From Paenibacillus sabuli (GTDB lineage: Bacteria > Bacillota > Bacilli > Paenibacillales > Paenibacillaceae), in the NCBI RefSeq assembly GCF_014705605.1, contig NZ_JACXIZ010000016.1, positions 1 through 64,000 on the forward strand: a stretch of 64,000 nt of DNA, written 5' to 3'. The notes beneath the pieces are model-generated. The model was not told where the DNA came from. It did no database searches and worked only from the letters and a program-made list of their open reading frames with translations. The position numbers and the translations under genes were made by a program. Positions 1 through 11,212 of this stretch are shown in pieces. Each line of letters begins with the position of its first letter. The stretch's first letter is position 1.

Positions 1-67
1 TTAAGCCCTTCAGCGCCGATGGTACTTGGACCGCAGGGTCCTGGGAGAGTAGGACGTCGCCGAGCAA
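1..67 (+). rRNA. rrf: 5S ribosomal RNA, 3' part (cut by window start)
   Basis: The first 67 bases match the conserved 3' half of bacterial 5S rRNA: the segment GCCGATGGTACTTGGACCGC is followed by the CAGGGTCCTGGGAGAGTAGG loop E/helix region and the closing strand. The 5' part lies outside the window. A strong terminator follows at 76, so this is the end of an rRNA operon. Its position before guaB matches the rRNA operon between gyrA and guaB in Bacillus. Confidence 0.93.
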
Positions 68-75
68 CCATGCAC

Positions 76-112
76 AGCCCCTTGAGATTTCGATCTCGAG
101 GGGCTGTTTTGT
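76..112 (+). terminator. Rho-independent terminator of the rRNA operon
   Basis: A 13-bp stem (76-88 with 93-105, one G-T pair) closes a TTCG tetraloop and is followed by TTTTGTT. It lies 9 bases after the 5S rRNA end. Confidence 0.9.
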
Positions 113-150
113 TAACTTTTATAGGTTGTCACTCAAGGAGGCGGTTCCGG

Positions 151-611
151 GTGCGTCATCATCTTCCGCTACAGGCGCCGGTTGTCCAGCGGCTGCATGC
201 GCTGGACCCGGCAGTGGAAGCGCTGGAAGCGCATCTGATGCGGCGCATGGCTCAGGGCGTGTCGACCTCTCGCCGCGAGGGCGAGCGCCAGCTTCTGATA
301 GGCGGCTTGTCCGCCATGTATGCACAGCGTGGAATCGGATCGGTGCAGATGCTAAGCGAGCAGCTCGGCTGTAGCGTACGGACGTTGCACCGGCTGTTTC
401 GCCAAGAGCTGGGCGTCTCCCCTAAGGCCGTCATGTGTATCCTTCGCTTCCAAAGCTTGCTGCGTGAGATGCATCGCGGCACACCGCTGGCGGAATCTTC
501 CTGCTCGCATGGTTTTACGATCAGCCGCACATGATGCACCTCAAGCGCTATTACGGACTACCTCCGGGGCGTGTATTTCCAGTGCTGTTCAATCGGATGA
601 AAATGCAATGA
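151..611 (+). pseudogene. Broken AraC-family regulator (frameshifted HTH remnant)
   Basis: Frame 1 encodes a two-helix-turn-helix AraC/XylS DNA-binding domain (motifs LSEQLGCSVRTLHRLFRQEL and LRFQSLLREM). It is cut by a TGA at 532-534 right after SSCSHGF. The missing end, YDQPHMMHLKRYYGLPPGRV, continues in frame 3 from base 516 and stops at 609-611. This is what the loss of one T from the TTTT run at 513-516 would give. A GTG at 151 has a good ribosome binding site (AAGGAGG at 135-141). Even after repair the product would be about 153 residues and would lack most of an AraC sensor domain, so it is truncated at the 5' side as well. It sits directly after the rRNA terminator, where Bacillus has yaaC. 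Probably non-functional; a sequencing error in the T run would restore only the short form. Confidence 0.8.
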
Positions 612-629
612 AAGCTTGTGGGGGAAAGC

Positions 630-658
630 TTGACAGCCCCAAACCCCTCTGCTAATAT
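630..658 (+). promoter_or_regulatory. Sigma-A promoter of guaB
   Basis: TTGACA (630-635) and TAATAT (653-658) are separated by exactly 17 bases. The predicted start near 665 gives a leader of about 120 nt before guaB. Confidence 0.88.
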
Positions 659-675
659 TGCACTAATATGCATAC

Positions 676-2244
<1,569 letters not shown>

Positions 2245-2253
2245 GGGCAATCG

Positions 2254-2297
2254 CAGGCAGGTAGCCGGTGCGCAGCACCGCTGCCTGCCTGTTTTTT
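2254..2297 (+). terminator. Terminator of guaB
   Basis: CAGGCAGG...GGTGC pairs with GCACC...CCTGCCTG (one bulged base, one G-T pair) and is followed by TTTTTT at 2292-2297. Confidence 0.92.
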
Positions 2298-2336
2298 GAT
2301 ATCGGTCCCCGGTCTTTTTCGCTGGCCCTTGCGTTA

Positions 2337-2345
2337 TGGTACAAT
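2337..2345 (+). promoter_or_regulatory. Extended -10 promoter of dacA
   Basis: TGGTACAAT (2337-2345) is an extended -10 element (TG-N-TACAAT). The -35 region is weak. It lies 40 bases after the guaB terminator and 42 bases before the dacA start. Confidence 0.65.
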
Positions 2346-2387
2346 GGTACACGTATGATATTTTCGGACGTAAGGGAGAGGAATGCT

Positions 2388-3713
2388 TTGGTATGGAGTC
2401 AGATGGCGAGAATAAGCAAGCCATCCATCGCCGCATTGTTGATCATCGGCGTCTTGCTGCTGACCGCAGGGACGGCGCTGGCTGCCGAGGAGACGCCAGG
2501 CGGGAACAATCCGCTCGGTCTGCAGGTCAAGTCTGCCTTTTTAATGGATGCCGAGACGGGACAAGTGCTCTATGACATGAATTCCGAGGAGGCGCTGCCG
2601 CCTGCCAGCATGTCCAAGATGATGACGGAATACATCGTCATGGAAGAGATTGCGGACGGCAATCTGAGCTGGGACGAGGTCATTACCGTGCAGCACAATG
2701 CGGCGACGACAACCAGGCAAGGCTCTCATGTATTTTTGGCACAGGGCGATCAGCACACGGTGGAGGAGCTGTTTATCGCCATGGCGGTGGGATCGGCCAA
2801 TGACGCGTCGATTGCTTTGGCCGAGCATATCGAGGGCTCGGAAGAGGCCTTTGCTCGCCGAATGAACGAGACAGCCGAGGAGCTGGGGCTGGAAACGGCG
2901 CACTTTATTAATGCAACGGGATTGAACCGCGAAGACATGTCACCGGAGTACCAACCGCAATCGATCGGCGGGGAGACGATCATGTCGGCCAAGGATGCGG
3001 CCATGCTGGCCTATTACATTTTGGACACGCATGACGAGTTTCTCACGTATTCCAGCATACCCTCCTACAAATTTCGCGAGCGCGACAAGGATCCGATGAT
3101 CAACTACAATTGGATGCTGGAGGGCAACAAGGACGTGCCGGCATTCGAGCCCTATGTCTATGAAGGACTGGACGGCATGAAGACAGGACATACGAGTGCG
3201 GCGAAATATTGCTTTACCGGCACGGCCGAGCGCGACGGCATGCGCTTGATTTCCGTGGTGATGGGGGCGCAATCGGAGCCGCAGCGCTTTTTGCAGACGG
3301 CCAAGCTGCTCGATTACGGCTTCACCAATTTTGAGACCAAGACGGTCGTCGCAGCCAAGTCGACGCTCGAGACGCTCGAGACCGTGCCGGTCAGCAAAGG
3401 CGTCCAAACCGAGGTGCCGATCGTGACCGAATCGGGCGTGAGCTTCCTGGTGGAGAAGGAAATCGAGCCGCAGATCGAGCTGCTGGAATCGACGGTCCAG
3501 TCGGCTGACGAGCTGGTGGCCCCGATTGCCACAGGCACCGTAGTTGGACAAGCGACGTATCAGTATACCGATTCGAGCGGCGCGACGCTCGAGCGGACGG
3601 TCAACCTGGTGACGAGCGAGGAAGTCAAAAAGGGGAGCTGGTGGCGTCTGATGTTCCGGGCGATCGGCGACTTTTTCTCCGGCCTCTTCAACGGGATTGT
3701 CGATCTGTTCTAA
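2388..3713 (+). CDS. dacA: D-alanyl-D-alanine carboxypeptidase (PBP5 type, peptidase S11)
   Basis: This low-molecular-weight penicillin-binding protein trims the terminal D-Ala of peptidoglycan stem peptides outside the membrane. The three active-site motifs of family S11 are present: SMSK (Ser74-Lys77), SAN (136-138) and KTG (265-267). A signal peptide (hydrophobic core AALLIIGVLLLTAGTALA) leads, and the C-terminal PBP5 beta domain ends in an amphipathic membrane anchor, WWRLMFRAIGDFFSGLFNG. I chose the TTG at 2388 because AAGGGAGAGG (2372-2381) lies 6 bases upstream. The ATG at 2403 is 21 bases away, but would also give a complete signal peptide. The product is about 441 residues, normal for DacA. 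It lies between guaB and pdxS as in Bacillus and has its own extended -10 promoter. Confidence 0.95.
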   Translation: MVWSQMARISKPSIAALLIIGVLLLTAGTALAAEETPGGNNPLGLQVKSAFLMDAETGQVLYDMNSEEALPPASMSKMMTEYIVMEEIADGNLSWDEVITVQHNAATTTRQGSHVFLAQGDQHTVEELFIAMAVGSANDASIALAEHIEGSEEAFARRMNETAEELGLETAHFINATGLNREDMSPEYQPQSIGGETIMSAKDAAMLAYYILDTHDEFLTYSSIPSYKFRERDKDPMINYNWMLEGNKDVPAFEPYVYEGLDGMKTGHTSAAKYCFTGTAERDGMRLISVVMGAQSEPQRFLQTAKLLDYGFTNFETKTVVAAKSTLETLETVPVSKGVQTEVPIVTESGVSFLVEKEIEPQIELLESTVQSADELVAPIATGTVVGQATYQYTDSSGATLERTVNLVTSEEVKKGSWWRLMFRAIGDFFSGLFNGIVDLF

Positions 3714-3737
3714 GCTGCGGCACTGTGGGGGAAGTGG

Positions 3738-3766
3738 TTGAGGATTGCGCGTCTATGCTGTAAAAT
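3738..3766 (+). promoter_or_regulatory. Sigma-A promoter of pdxST(-serS)
   Basis: TTGAGG (3738-3743) and TAAAAT (3761-3766) with a 17-base spacer, 53 bases before pdxS. Confidence 0.78.
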
Positions 3767-3819
3767 AAACTGTTAGATTACAATTTCGGATGAATGAATC
3801 CTAGGAGGCAACGGTAAAG

Positions 3820-4701
3820 ATGGAAACGGGAACTTCGCGCGTCAAGCGCGGCATGGCAGAGATGCAAAAAGGCGGCGTCATCATGGACGTCATGAGTGCG
3901 GAGCAAGCCAAAATCGCAGAAGCTGCGGGTGCAACGGCCGTAATGGCGCTGGAGCGCGTCCCATCGGACATTCGCGCAGCGGGCGGTGTCGCCCGGATGG
4001 CAGATCCGACAATCGTCGAAGAGGTCATGAAGGTCGTCTCCATCCCGGTCATGGCGAAGGCGCGGATCGGCCACTATGTCGAGGCGAAGGTGCTCGAATC
4101 GATGGGCGTGGACTATATCGACGAGAGCGAAGTGCTCACGCCGGCGGACGAAGTATTCCATATCGACAAGCACAATTTCACGGTGCCGTTCGTATGCGGA
4201 GCCAAGGACCTCGGCGAGGCGCTGCGCCGCATTCAGGAAGGGGCCTCGATGCTGCGCACCAAGGGCGAGCCGGGGACCGGCAATATCGTCGAAGCGGTGC
4301 GTCATCTGCGTCTGATCACGGGTCAAATCCGCAAGGTGCAGAATCTGTCCAAAGACGAGCTGTATCATGAAGCCAAGACGCTCGGTGTGCCTTACGAGCT
4401 GCTGGCCGAGGTCCACGAGGCGGGCAAGCTGCCGGTCGTCAACTTCGCCGCAGGCGGGGTAGCGACGCCTTCGGACGCAGCGCTCATGATGCATCTGGGA
4501 GCGGATGGCGTATTCGTCGGTTCGGGGATCTTCAAGTCCGACAGCCCGGAGAAATTCGCGCGCGCAATTGTCGAGGCGACGACGCATTATACCGATTACG
4601 AATTGATCACACGCGTGTCCAAAAATCTCGGCACGCCGATGAAGGGCATTGAGATCAGCAAGTTGACCGCACCGGAGCGTATGCAGGATCGCGGATTGTA
4701 A
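3820..4701 (+). CDS. pdxS: Pyridoxal 5'-phosphate synthase, synthase subunit PdxS
   Basis: PdxS makes PLP from ribose 5-phosphate, glyceraldehyde 3-phosphate and ammonia supplied by PdxT (DXP-independent route). The 293-residue (beta/alpha)8 barrel is full length. The two lysines that carry the covalent intermediates are present: Lys80 in MAKARIGH and Lys148 in [10 protein letters not shown]. The ATG at 3820 is preceded by AGGAGG (3803-3808). pdxT follows after 28 bases, giving the usual PdxS12-PdxT12 partner pair. Closely packed serS downstream suggests a pdxS-pdxT-serS transcript from the promoter at 3738. Confidence 0.98.
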   Translation: METGTSRVKRGMAEMQKGGVIMDVMSAEQAKIAEAAGATAVMALERVPSDIRAAGGVARMADPTIVEEVMKVVSIPVMAKARIGHYVEAKVLESMGVDYIDESEVLTPADEVFHIDKHNFTVPFVCGAKDLGEALRRIQEGASMLRTKGEPGTGNIVEAVRHLRLITGQIRKVQNLSKDELYHEAKTLGVPYELLAEVHEAGKLPVVNFAAGGVATPSDAALMMHLGADGVFVGSGIFKSDSPEKFARAIVEATTHYTDYELITRVSKNLGTPMKGIEISKLTAPERMQDRGL

Positions 4702-4729
4702 GCAAGATACAGAAGGAAGGGTATGTCGC

Positions 4730-6632
<1,903 letters not shown>

Positions 6633-6678
6633 GTCGTGCATCTTGCTGATTGATAGCCATCCATAGGCTCGCCGGCAG

Positions 6679-6708
6679 TTGAATCCTGCCTGCGGCCTGT
6701 GGTACAAT
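6679..6708 (+). promoter_or_regulatory. Promoter of tRNA-Ser
   Basis: TTGAAT (6679-6684), 18-base spacer, TACAAT (6703-6708) with an upstream TGG (extended -10). The tRNA begins 19 bases after the -10 box. Confidence 0.82.
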
Positions 6709-6727
6709 ATATGGCGTGAACCTCTGT

Positions 6728-6816
6728 GGAGAGATACCGAAGCGGTCATAACGGGGCGGTCTTGAAAACCGTTAGGGTGCAAGCCCACGTGGGTTCGAAT
6801 CCCACTCTCTCCGCCA
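6728..6816 (+). tRNA. tRNA-Ser (anticodon TGA)
   Basis: A complete class II tRNA of 89 nt with encoded CCA. The acceptor stem pairs GGAGAGA (6728-6734) with TCTCTCC (6806-6812). The anticodon arm CGGTC-TTGAAAA-CCG carries TGA. A long variable arm (GTGCAAGCCCAC region) and the T arm GGGTTCGAATCCC follow. It has its own promoter at 6679 and a terminator at 6861. It lies just downstream of serS, its cognate synthetase gene. Confidence 0.97.
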
Positions 6817-6860
6817 AATTTTTAATTGTGCTACACGCGCCGTTTCATCTGGCATGCAGC

Positions 6861-6888
6861 AGTCCTCGGCTTTCGCCGAGGGCTTTTT
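6861..6888 (+). terminator. Terminator of tRNA-Ser
   Basis: A 10-bp stem (AGTCCTCGGC with GCCGAGGGCT, one G-T pair) on a TTTC loop is followed by a T run. Confidence 0.88.
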
Positions 6889-7017
6889 GATTTTACTGCA
6901 TGCATGGCGAGGATACGCCAGAGCGGCCGAAAGCCGTCCGCATACGTGCCGTCGACAACGACGCATAGATTGGCCCTCGCTGTCGCATGTTATGGAGGAC
7001 GGAGGTGGAATCCCTAT

Positions 7018-7365
7018 ATGACAACTCATGATCGCCTGCGCATCGGCGGCGAAGCGCTCGTTGCCGCCTGGCAAGAAAGACTGCCGGAGCTGATGCCGCC
7101 GGGCGCGCGAGCCGAAGTGCTGCAAGATGGTGCGAATTCCCAGGTACTGCGCATCCATATTCAGGTTCCAGGACATCAGGCCTATACACTGGATTACAAG
7201 GTATCGTATGCAGACAGCCGGGAGATCCGCGCCGAGCTCGTCGATGTGGACAAGCATGGCCGGGCCGTGGACGTCGAGGACGGTCCGGTGCAAGAGCTGG
7301 TGCGCGATTACATGCGTGTACTGCACGAATGCGCGCAGGCGCTCCATTCGTTGACGCATGCATAG
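7018..7365 (+). CDS. Hypothetical cytoplasmic protein, 116 residues
   Basis: An open frame with strong coding character starts at ATG 7018 behind a GGAGG-type ribosome binding site (around 6994-7005). The product is about 116 residues, soluble and acidic to neutral, with no signal peptide or membrane segment. The middle has alternating hydrophobic/polar residues typical of a beta sheet (VLRIHIQVPGHQAYTLDYKV), followed by an amphipathic helix (PVQELVRDYMRVLHECAQAL). I do not recognise the family. It precedes two small polar genes including sspP, but no shared role can be inferred. The upstream extension of the frame runs over the tRNA terminator and was not used. Confidence 0.7.
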   Translation: MTTHDRLRIGGEALVAAWQERLPELMPPGARAEVLQDGANSQVLRIHIQVPGHQAYTLDYKVSYADSREIRAELVDVDKHGRAVDVEDGPVQELVRDYMRVLHECAQALHSLTHA

Positions 7366-7407
7366 GTCATAATGAACGTGAGCCAAACTGAGGAAGGAGA
7401 AGACGAG

Positions 7408-7587
7408 ATGGGAAAATCGCGCATGAAGCAGCCGGATGCGAACCTGCAGGGCGTGACGGATGATTTGCAGGCCGCGCCTGTCAACGCGCACCAGGCGCAG
7501 CAGATCCAGCAGGACAAGAACGACCGCCGTCATCAAGACGGCATCAATCATCGCAACCCTTCCGCGAAGGAGGAGACGCAGCGATGA
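7408..7587 (+). CDS. Small, very polar protein coupled to sspP (SASP-like candidate)
   Basis: A 59-residue frame starts at ATG 7408, 8 bases after GGAAGGAGA. It is almost entirely polar (rich in Q, N, D, H, K, R; segment NAHQAQQIQQDKNDRRHQ) and has no predicted fold-forming core, like the minor small acid-soluble spore proteins. Its stop overlaps the sspP start (ATGA at 7584-7587), so the two are translationally coupled. In Bacillus sspP is preceded by sspO; this gene sits in that place but I cannot align it convincingly with SspO. Function is therefore an inference from size, composition and coupling. Confidence 0.62.
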   Translation: MGKSRMKQPDANLQGVTDDLQAAPVNAHQAQQIQQDKNDRRHQDGINHRNPSAKEETQR

Positions 7588-7745
7588 GCAAGCCCAAATC
7601 ACAGCCCGTGCCCGGATCGGCGCCGCAGGACAAGGCCGAGCGCCGACATCGCCATGACGTGGAAGCGACCCAAGCTCCGTTATCCGGAAGCAAAAAAACG
7701 AAGCAGGCCAACCATTCCCGGCAAAATCACGGGGAAGGCCATTAA
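7584..7745 (+). CDS. sspP: Small acid-soluble spore protein P
   Basis: A 53-residue protein starting at ATG 7584 (overlapping the preceding stop). Its second half, APLSGSKKTKQANHSRQNHG, matches the SspP signature PLSGSKK-x-K-x2-NH-x-RQ-x-H known from Bacillus. Minor SASPs are made in the forespore late in sporulation and packed in the spore core. This supports an endospore-forming host. No sigma-G promoter was identified by eye. A terminator follows at 7782. Confidence 0.85.
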   Translation: MSKPKSQPVPGSAPQDKAERRHRHDVEATQAPLSGSKKTKQANHSRQNHGEGH

Positions 7746-7781
7746 TTTAAATGAAACATTTCCAAATGTTTGAACGTATAT

Positions 7782-7822
7782 AAAGACGGGTAACTCGTTA
7801 TGTCGGGTTCCCGTCTTTCTTA
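7782..7822 (+). terminator. Terminator after sspP
   Basis: AAAGACGGG (7782-7790) pairs with CCCGTCTTT (7810-7818); the loop contains further partial pairing. A short T-rich tail follows. Confidence 0.75.
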
Positions 7823-7912
7823 ATGAATTCTCATAATGTTATCCTGTTCTGCGGGGTGACTTTATATTAATATAGAAATGCTTGCTTGAAACGGGAAAGG
7901 GAGAGTGACTAC

Positions 7913-8980
7913 ATGTTTGGAAAAAGACGGATGCTGCTGCCGCTCATCGCGCTGATGATCGTGGTGATTGCCGCAGGCTGCAGCAACGGAAAAGCGCCTA
8001 AAGAAGCGGTGCAAAGCGCCCTTGAAAACTCGGTAGATATGAAATCGTACACGTTCAGTGCGGATATGCAGCTGACAGAGCTGGAGCTGCCGCCTTCGGC
8101 AATGGGCGGCGGGGATCAACAGGCCGCGGCGATGATCGACACGTTCAAGAACGCCAAGCTGAGCATGACCGGCGTCTACGAGGCCGATCCGATGCGCATG
8201 GAAATGGTTATGAATATTGAAGTGCCCGGGGACATGGCTTTCAGTCTGAACGTACCGTTCATCATGACGGAAGAAAAAATGTACGTCAAAATTCCGCAAA
8301 CGCCGATGCTGCCGCTCGGTGAGCTGGCCGGTAAATTCGTGGAAGTCGATCTGCAGGAGCTGGCTGCCGAAGCGGGTACTGAGATGCCGACGCTGAATAT
8401 GGACACGCAGCGCCAAATGTCTCAGGACATCCTTAATATTTTCGTAAAGCATTTTGACGAAGAGACGTATTTTACAGAGCTCAAGGAAGGCGACGTGACG
8501 CTTCCCGAAGGCGTGGATCCCGACCAGATCGTGAAATTTTCGGTCACGCAGGATAATTTTGACCAAATGGTCATGACGCTCGTTCAGAACGTCGCACCGG
8601 AAGTCATCGATCTGTTCAGAGACAATGCCGAGTATCGCGAAGCGCTGGCTCTGCAAGAATCCGACCTGGAAGAAGCGCAGGCAGAGCTGAACAGCCTCGA
8701 AGAGGGAGAGCTGCAGACGGAGCTCGACAAAATGAAAGAGAGCGTCACAATTAACGAGTTGTCGATGATCGGCGCCATTGCCGATGATTACATGGTGTAC
8801 CAGCAGGTCAATGCGAATCTCGATGTCACGCAAGAAGGCGAGACGGCCAAAATCGGCCTGACCATAAACGGGCAATACGACAACATCAACGAAGATGTCG
8901 AATTCACGCAAGACATTCCGACGGATGCCATCCCGTTCGACGAGCTCGGCATGGGAACCGGCATGATGGCGCCGATGTAA
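7913..8980 (+). CDS. Secreted lipoprotein (DUF6612-like)
   Basis: A 355-residue lipoprotein. The signal peptide ends in the lipobox IAAGC (Cys23), so the mature protein is anchored to the outer face of the membrane. The body begins with a block typical of LppX/LolA-like beta half-barrel lipoproteins (VDMKSYTFSADMQL, then alternating strands such as MRMEMVMNIEVPGDMAF). A helical, acidic coiled-coil-like stretch follows (EEAQAELNSLEEGELQTELD, near residues 255-285). The resemblance to the DUF6612 group is from memory of its pattern and is not certain. I chose ATG 7913 because AAAGGGAGAG lies 8 bases upstream and it starts a normal signal peptide. It lies alone between sspP and glpD; the role is unknown. 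Confidence 0.8.
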   Translation: MFGKRRMLLPLIALMIVVIAAGCSNGKAPKEAVQSALENSVDMKSYTFSADMQLTELELPPSAMGGGDQQAAAMIDTFKNAKLSMTGVYEADPMRMEMVMNIEVPGDMAFSLNVPFIMTEEKMYVKIPQTPMLPLGELAGKFVEVDLQELAAEAGTEMPTLNMDTQRQMSQDILNIFVKHFDEETYFTELKEGDVTLPEGVDPDQIVKFSVTQDNFDQMVMTLVQNVAPEVIDLFRDNAEYREALALQESDLEEAQAELNSLEEGELQTELDKMKESVTINELSMIGAIADDYMVYQQVNANLDVTQEGETAKIGLTINGQYDNINEDVEFTQDIPTDAIPFDELGMGTGMMAPM

Positions 8981-8986
8981 GACAGC

Positions 8987-9015
8987 TTCCCGTTGCCGCA
9001 TAAATGTGGTATACT
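8987..9015 (+). promoter_or_regulatory. Promoter of glpD
   Basis: A weak -35 (TTCCCG, 8987-8992), a 17-base spacer and an extended -10, TGGTATACT (9007-9015). The leader to glpD is about 130 nt. Confidence 0.65.
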
Positions 9016-9050
9016 GGAATCAAAGTTCATCAGGTGTGGAGATCTGGAGA

Positions 9051-9100
9051 AACCACGTCCCTGCCGCTGCCAAGCAGCGGCGGTGAGGCGTGGTTTTTTT
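9051..9100 (+). terminator. Leader terminator (attenuator) before glpD
   Basis: AACCACG (9051-9057) pairs with CGTGGTT (9089-9095) and an inner stem pairs GCCGCTGC (9063-9070) with GCAGCGGC (9074-9081); a run of Ts follows. It lies between the glpD promoter and gene. Bacillus glpD has the same arrangement, relieved by the RNA-binding antiterminator GlpP with glycerol 3-phosphate. GlpP is not encoded in this window. Confidence 0.85.
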
Positions 9101-9152
9101 GTGGCTTGAAATGACAGGCTAAAGCTAGCGGGACAACAAGGAGGCAAAACAA

Positions 9153-10835
9153 ATGCAGCAAATGGATGCAGCGACCCGTGCCGAACGGCTGGAACGTATG
9201 GCGGGCGCGACCTATGATGTCCTGATCATCGGCGGCGGCATCACCGGGGCGGGCATCGCCCTGGATGCGGCCAGCCGGGGGATGCGGACCGCTGTGATCG
9301 AGATGCAGGATTTCGCGGCGGGCACCTCGAGCCGTTCCACCAAGCTGGTGCACGGCGGATTGCGGTATCTAAAGCAGCTGGAGGTCAAAATGGTGGCGGA
9401 GGTAGGCAAGGAGCGTGCGATCGTCTACGAGAACGGGCCGCATGTGACGACACCCGAATGGATGCTGCTGCCGCTGTACCAAGGCGGCACCTTTGGCCGC
9501 TTCAGCACGTCGCTCGGATTGCGGGCGTACGACTTCCTGGCAGGCGTGAAGCGGGCAGAGCGTCGCAGCATGCTGAGCGCGGAAGAGGCGCTGCGGCGCG
9601 AGCCGCTCTTGCGCAAGGAAGGTCTCCTGGGAGGCGGATATTACGTCGAATATCGGACCGACGACGCGCGGCTGACGATCGAGGTCCTCAAGGAAGCCGT
9701 CCGGCAAGGCGCCGACGCAATCAATTATGTCAAGGCCGAGCAGCTCCGCTACGATGCGCAGGGGAAGGTCTGCGGCGCGCAGGTACGCGACGTGCGGAGC
9801 GGGGCCGCACACGAGCTGCGGGCGGCCTGCGTCGTCAATGCCGCCGGCCCGTGGGTGGACCGGCTGCGCGAGCAGGACGGCTCGCGCAGCGGCAAGATGC
9901 TGCGGCTCACCAAGGGCGTTCACCTCGTTTTTGACGGTGGACGCTTCCCGCTGCGCCAGGCGGTCTATTTCGATACGCCGGATGGCCGCATGCTATTCGC
10001 AATCCCCAGAGCGGGCAAGACGTACGTCGGTACGACAGATACGCTTTACGAGGCCGATCCGGCGCATCCGCTCGTGACGGAGCAAGATCAGGACTATGTG
10101 CTGCGGGCGGCAGGTGCGATGTTCCCCGGGCTGGAGCTGCAGGCGGACGATGTCGAGTCGAGCTGGGCAGGCGTGCGCCCGCTGATCTACCAGGAGGGCA
10201 AGTCGCCGTCGGAGATCTCGCGTCGGGACGAGATTCTGACGGCCCCTTCCGGGCTGATCACCATCGCGGGCGGCAAGCTGACGGGCTACCGCAAGATGGC
10301 TGAGCATGTCACCGATCTCTTGGCGCAGCGGCTGCAGCAGGGAGGCCAAGGCACCTTCGGTGCGTGCCGCACCAAACGGATGCCGCTCTCGGGCGGAGAT
10401 GTCGGCGGCGCCGCCAAGCTGCCGGAGCGGCTCGCGGAGTGGACCGAGGCCGGTGTCGCGCTCGGTCTGCCGCGTGCGGCAGCGGCTCGCTTGGCCCGCC
10501 GCTACGGATCGAATACGCCGATCGTCTATGCACAGCTGCCGCAGCAGCCACTGCCGGCGAGTCAGGCGCCTGGCGAGCTGCCCCCGGACTGGGCGGCTGA
10601 GCTGAGCTATGCCGTGCGCTGCGAAATGGCGGCGACGCCGCTTGATTTTTTCATGCGGCGCACCGGGGCGCTGCTGTTCGATATCGCGGCCGTGCATCGC
10701 TGGAAGGAAGCGGTGCTGCGTGTGATGACAGGGGCGCTGAGCTATACGGCGCGCGAAGAAAGGGAGCACCGTGCATCGCTTGAGCGCGCCCTGGAGGAGG
10801 CGGCCCACCCGGCTGCACTTGCAGAAGAAGGCTAG
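9153..10835 (+). CDS. glpD: Aerobic glycerol-3-phosphate dehydrogenase
   Basis: GlpD is a membrane-associated FAD enzyme that oxidises glycerol 3-phosphate to dihydroxyacetone phosphate and feeds electrons to quinone. The 560-residue length is normal. The FAD-binding Rossmann motif is GGGITGAGIALDAASRG near residue 26, followed by the family block GTSSRSTKLVHGGLRYL. The C-terminal DAO_C helical domain begins after about residue 410. ATG 9153 has AAGGAGG 9 bases upstream. Expression is probably controlled by antitermination at the leader hairpin (9051-9100). It stands alone, without glpF or glpK next to it. Confidence 0.96.
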   Translation: MQQMDAATRAERLERMAGATYDVLIIGGGITGAGIALDAASRGMRTAVIEMQDFAAGTSSRSTKLVHGGLRYLKQLEVKMVAEVGKERAIVYENGPHVTTPEWMLLPLYQGGTFGRFSTSLGLRAYDFLAGVKRAERRSMLSAEEALRREPLLRKEGLLGGGYYVEYRTDDARLTIEVLKEAVRQGADAINYVKAEQLRYDAQGKVCGAQVRDVRSGAAHELRAACVVNAAGPWVDRLREQDGSRSGKMLRLTKGVHLVFDGGRFPLRQAVYFDTPDGRMLFAIPRAGKTYVGTTDTLYEADPAHPLVTEQDQDYVLRAAGAMFPGLELQADDVESSWAGVRPLIYQEGKSPSEISRRDEILTAPSGLITIAGGKLTGYRKMAEHVTDLLAQRLQQGGQGTFGACRTKRMPLSGGDVGGAAKLPERLAEWTEAGVALGLPRAAAARLARRYGSNTPIVYAQLPQQPLPASQAPGELPPDWAAELSYAVRCEMAATPLDFFMRRTGALLFDIAAVHRWKEAVLRVMTGALSYTAREEREHRASLERALEEAAHPAALAEEG

Positions 10836-10872
10836 AGGTCGTGTATAATAGCGGGGGGTATGAAGCAAGGGC

Positions 10873-10980
10873 ATGGAGGAGGAGAGCAGACCGGGCGCAA
10901 GTATTGCCTACAAGGCGACGGAGCTGTGCCTGCTCGCGCAGCAGCAAGCGCATCGCATTGCCGGCATTCAGCCGCAATGA
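10873..10980 (+). CDS. Possible 35-residue small protein
   Basis: A short frame from ATG 10873 to TGA 10980 lies 24 bases after a TATAAT box (10844-10849; possible -35 TTGCAG at 10819, spacer 19). The product begins MEEESRPGASIAYKATELCL and would form one amphipathic helix. The ribosome binding site is poor (GCAAGGGC too close to the start). It may be chance; no homology recognised. Confidence 0.28.
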   Translation: MEEESRPGASIAYKATELCLLAQQQAHRIAGIQPQ

Positions 10981-10981
10981 C

Positions 10982-11010
10982 TTGGCATCTGAGCGGAAAG
11001 ATTGTATAAT
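10982..11010 (+). promoter_or_regulatory. Strong sigma-A promoter before the tRNA relic
   Basis: TTGGCA (10982-10987), 17-base spacer, TATAAT (11005-11010). Transcription would start about 15 bases before the half-tRNA at 11032, the spacing of a tRNA promoter. Confidence 0.8.
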
Positions 11011-11031
11011 AAGTACCTGTATCCGCTACAC

Positions 11032-11076
11032 GGCCCCGTAGCTCAGTAGATAGAACAACGGTTTCTTTAACTGCGG
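11032..11076 (+). pseudogene. tRNA relic (5' half only)
   Basis: GGCCCCG-TA-GCTC...GAAC copies the acceptor strand, linker and D arm of a tRNA. An anticodon-arm-like segment follows (ACGGT-TTCTTTA-ACTGC, loop would read CTT, one mismatch in the stem). No T arm, no matching 3' acceptor strand (CGGGGCC) and no CCA follow within 100 bases. It is similar to but not a copy of the 5' part of tRNA-Arg at 11307. The gene has lost its 3' half although its promoter is intact. Confidence 0.65.
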
Positions 11077-11173
11077 ATTTCAATTTCTGTCGCGGCATGC
11101 TTCACTAAAGCAGGGAAAAACCTTACTGTTACTTTCCTGCTCTTGAAGGTCATGTGAGGCACTTGTTGACAAT

Positions 11174-11212
11174 GTTGTCCTTCGGCTGTCATTAGGACAG
11201 CAACAGGACAAC
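11174..11212. repeat. Two-part palindrome (possible stem-loop or protein site)
   Basis: GTTGTCC (11174-11180) pairs with GGACAAC (11206-11212), and inside it GCTGTC (11185-11190) pairs with GACAGC (11196-11201). The internal loop is TTCG/AACA and the apical loop ATTAG. No T run follows, so it is not a usual terminator. Confidence 0.7.
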
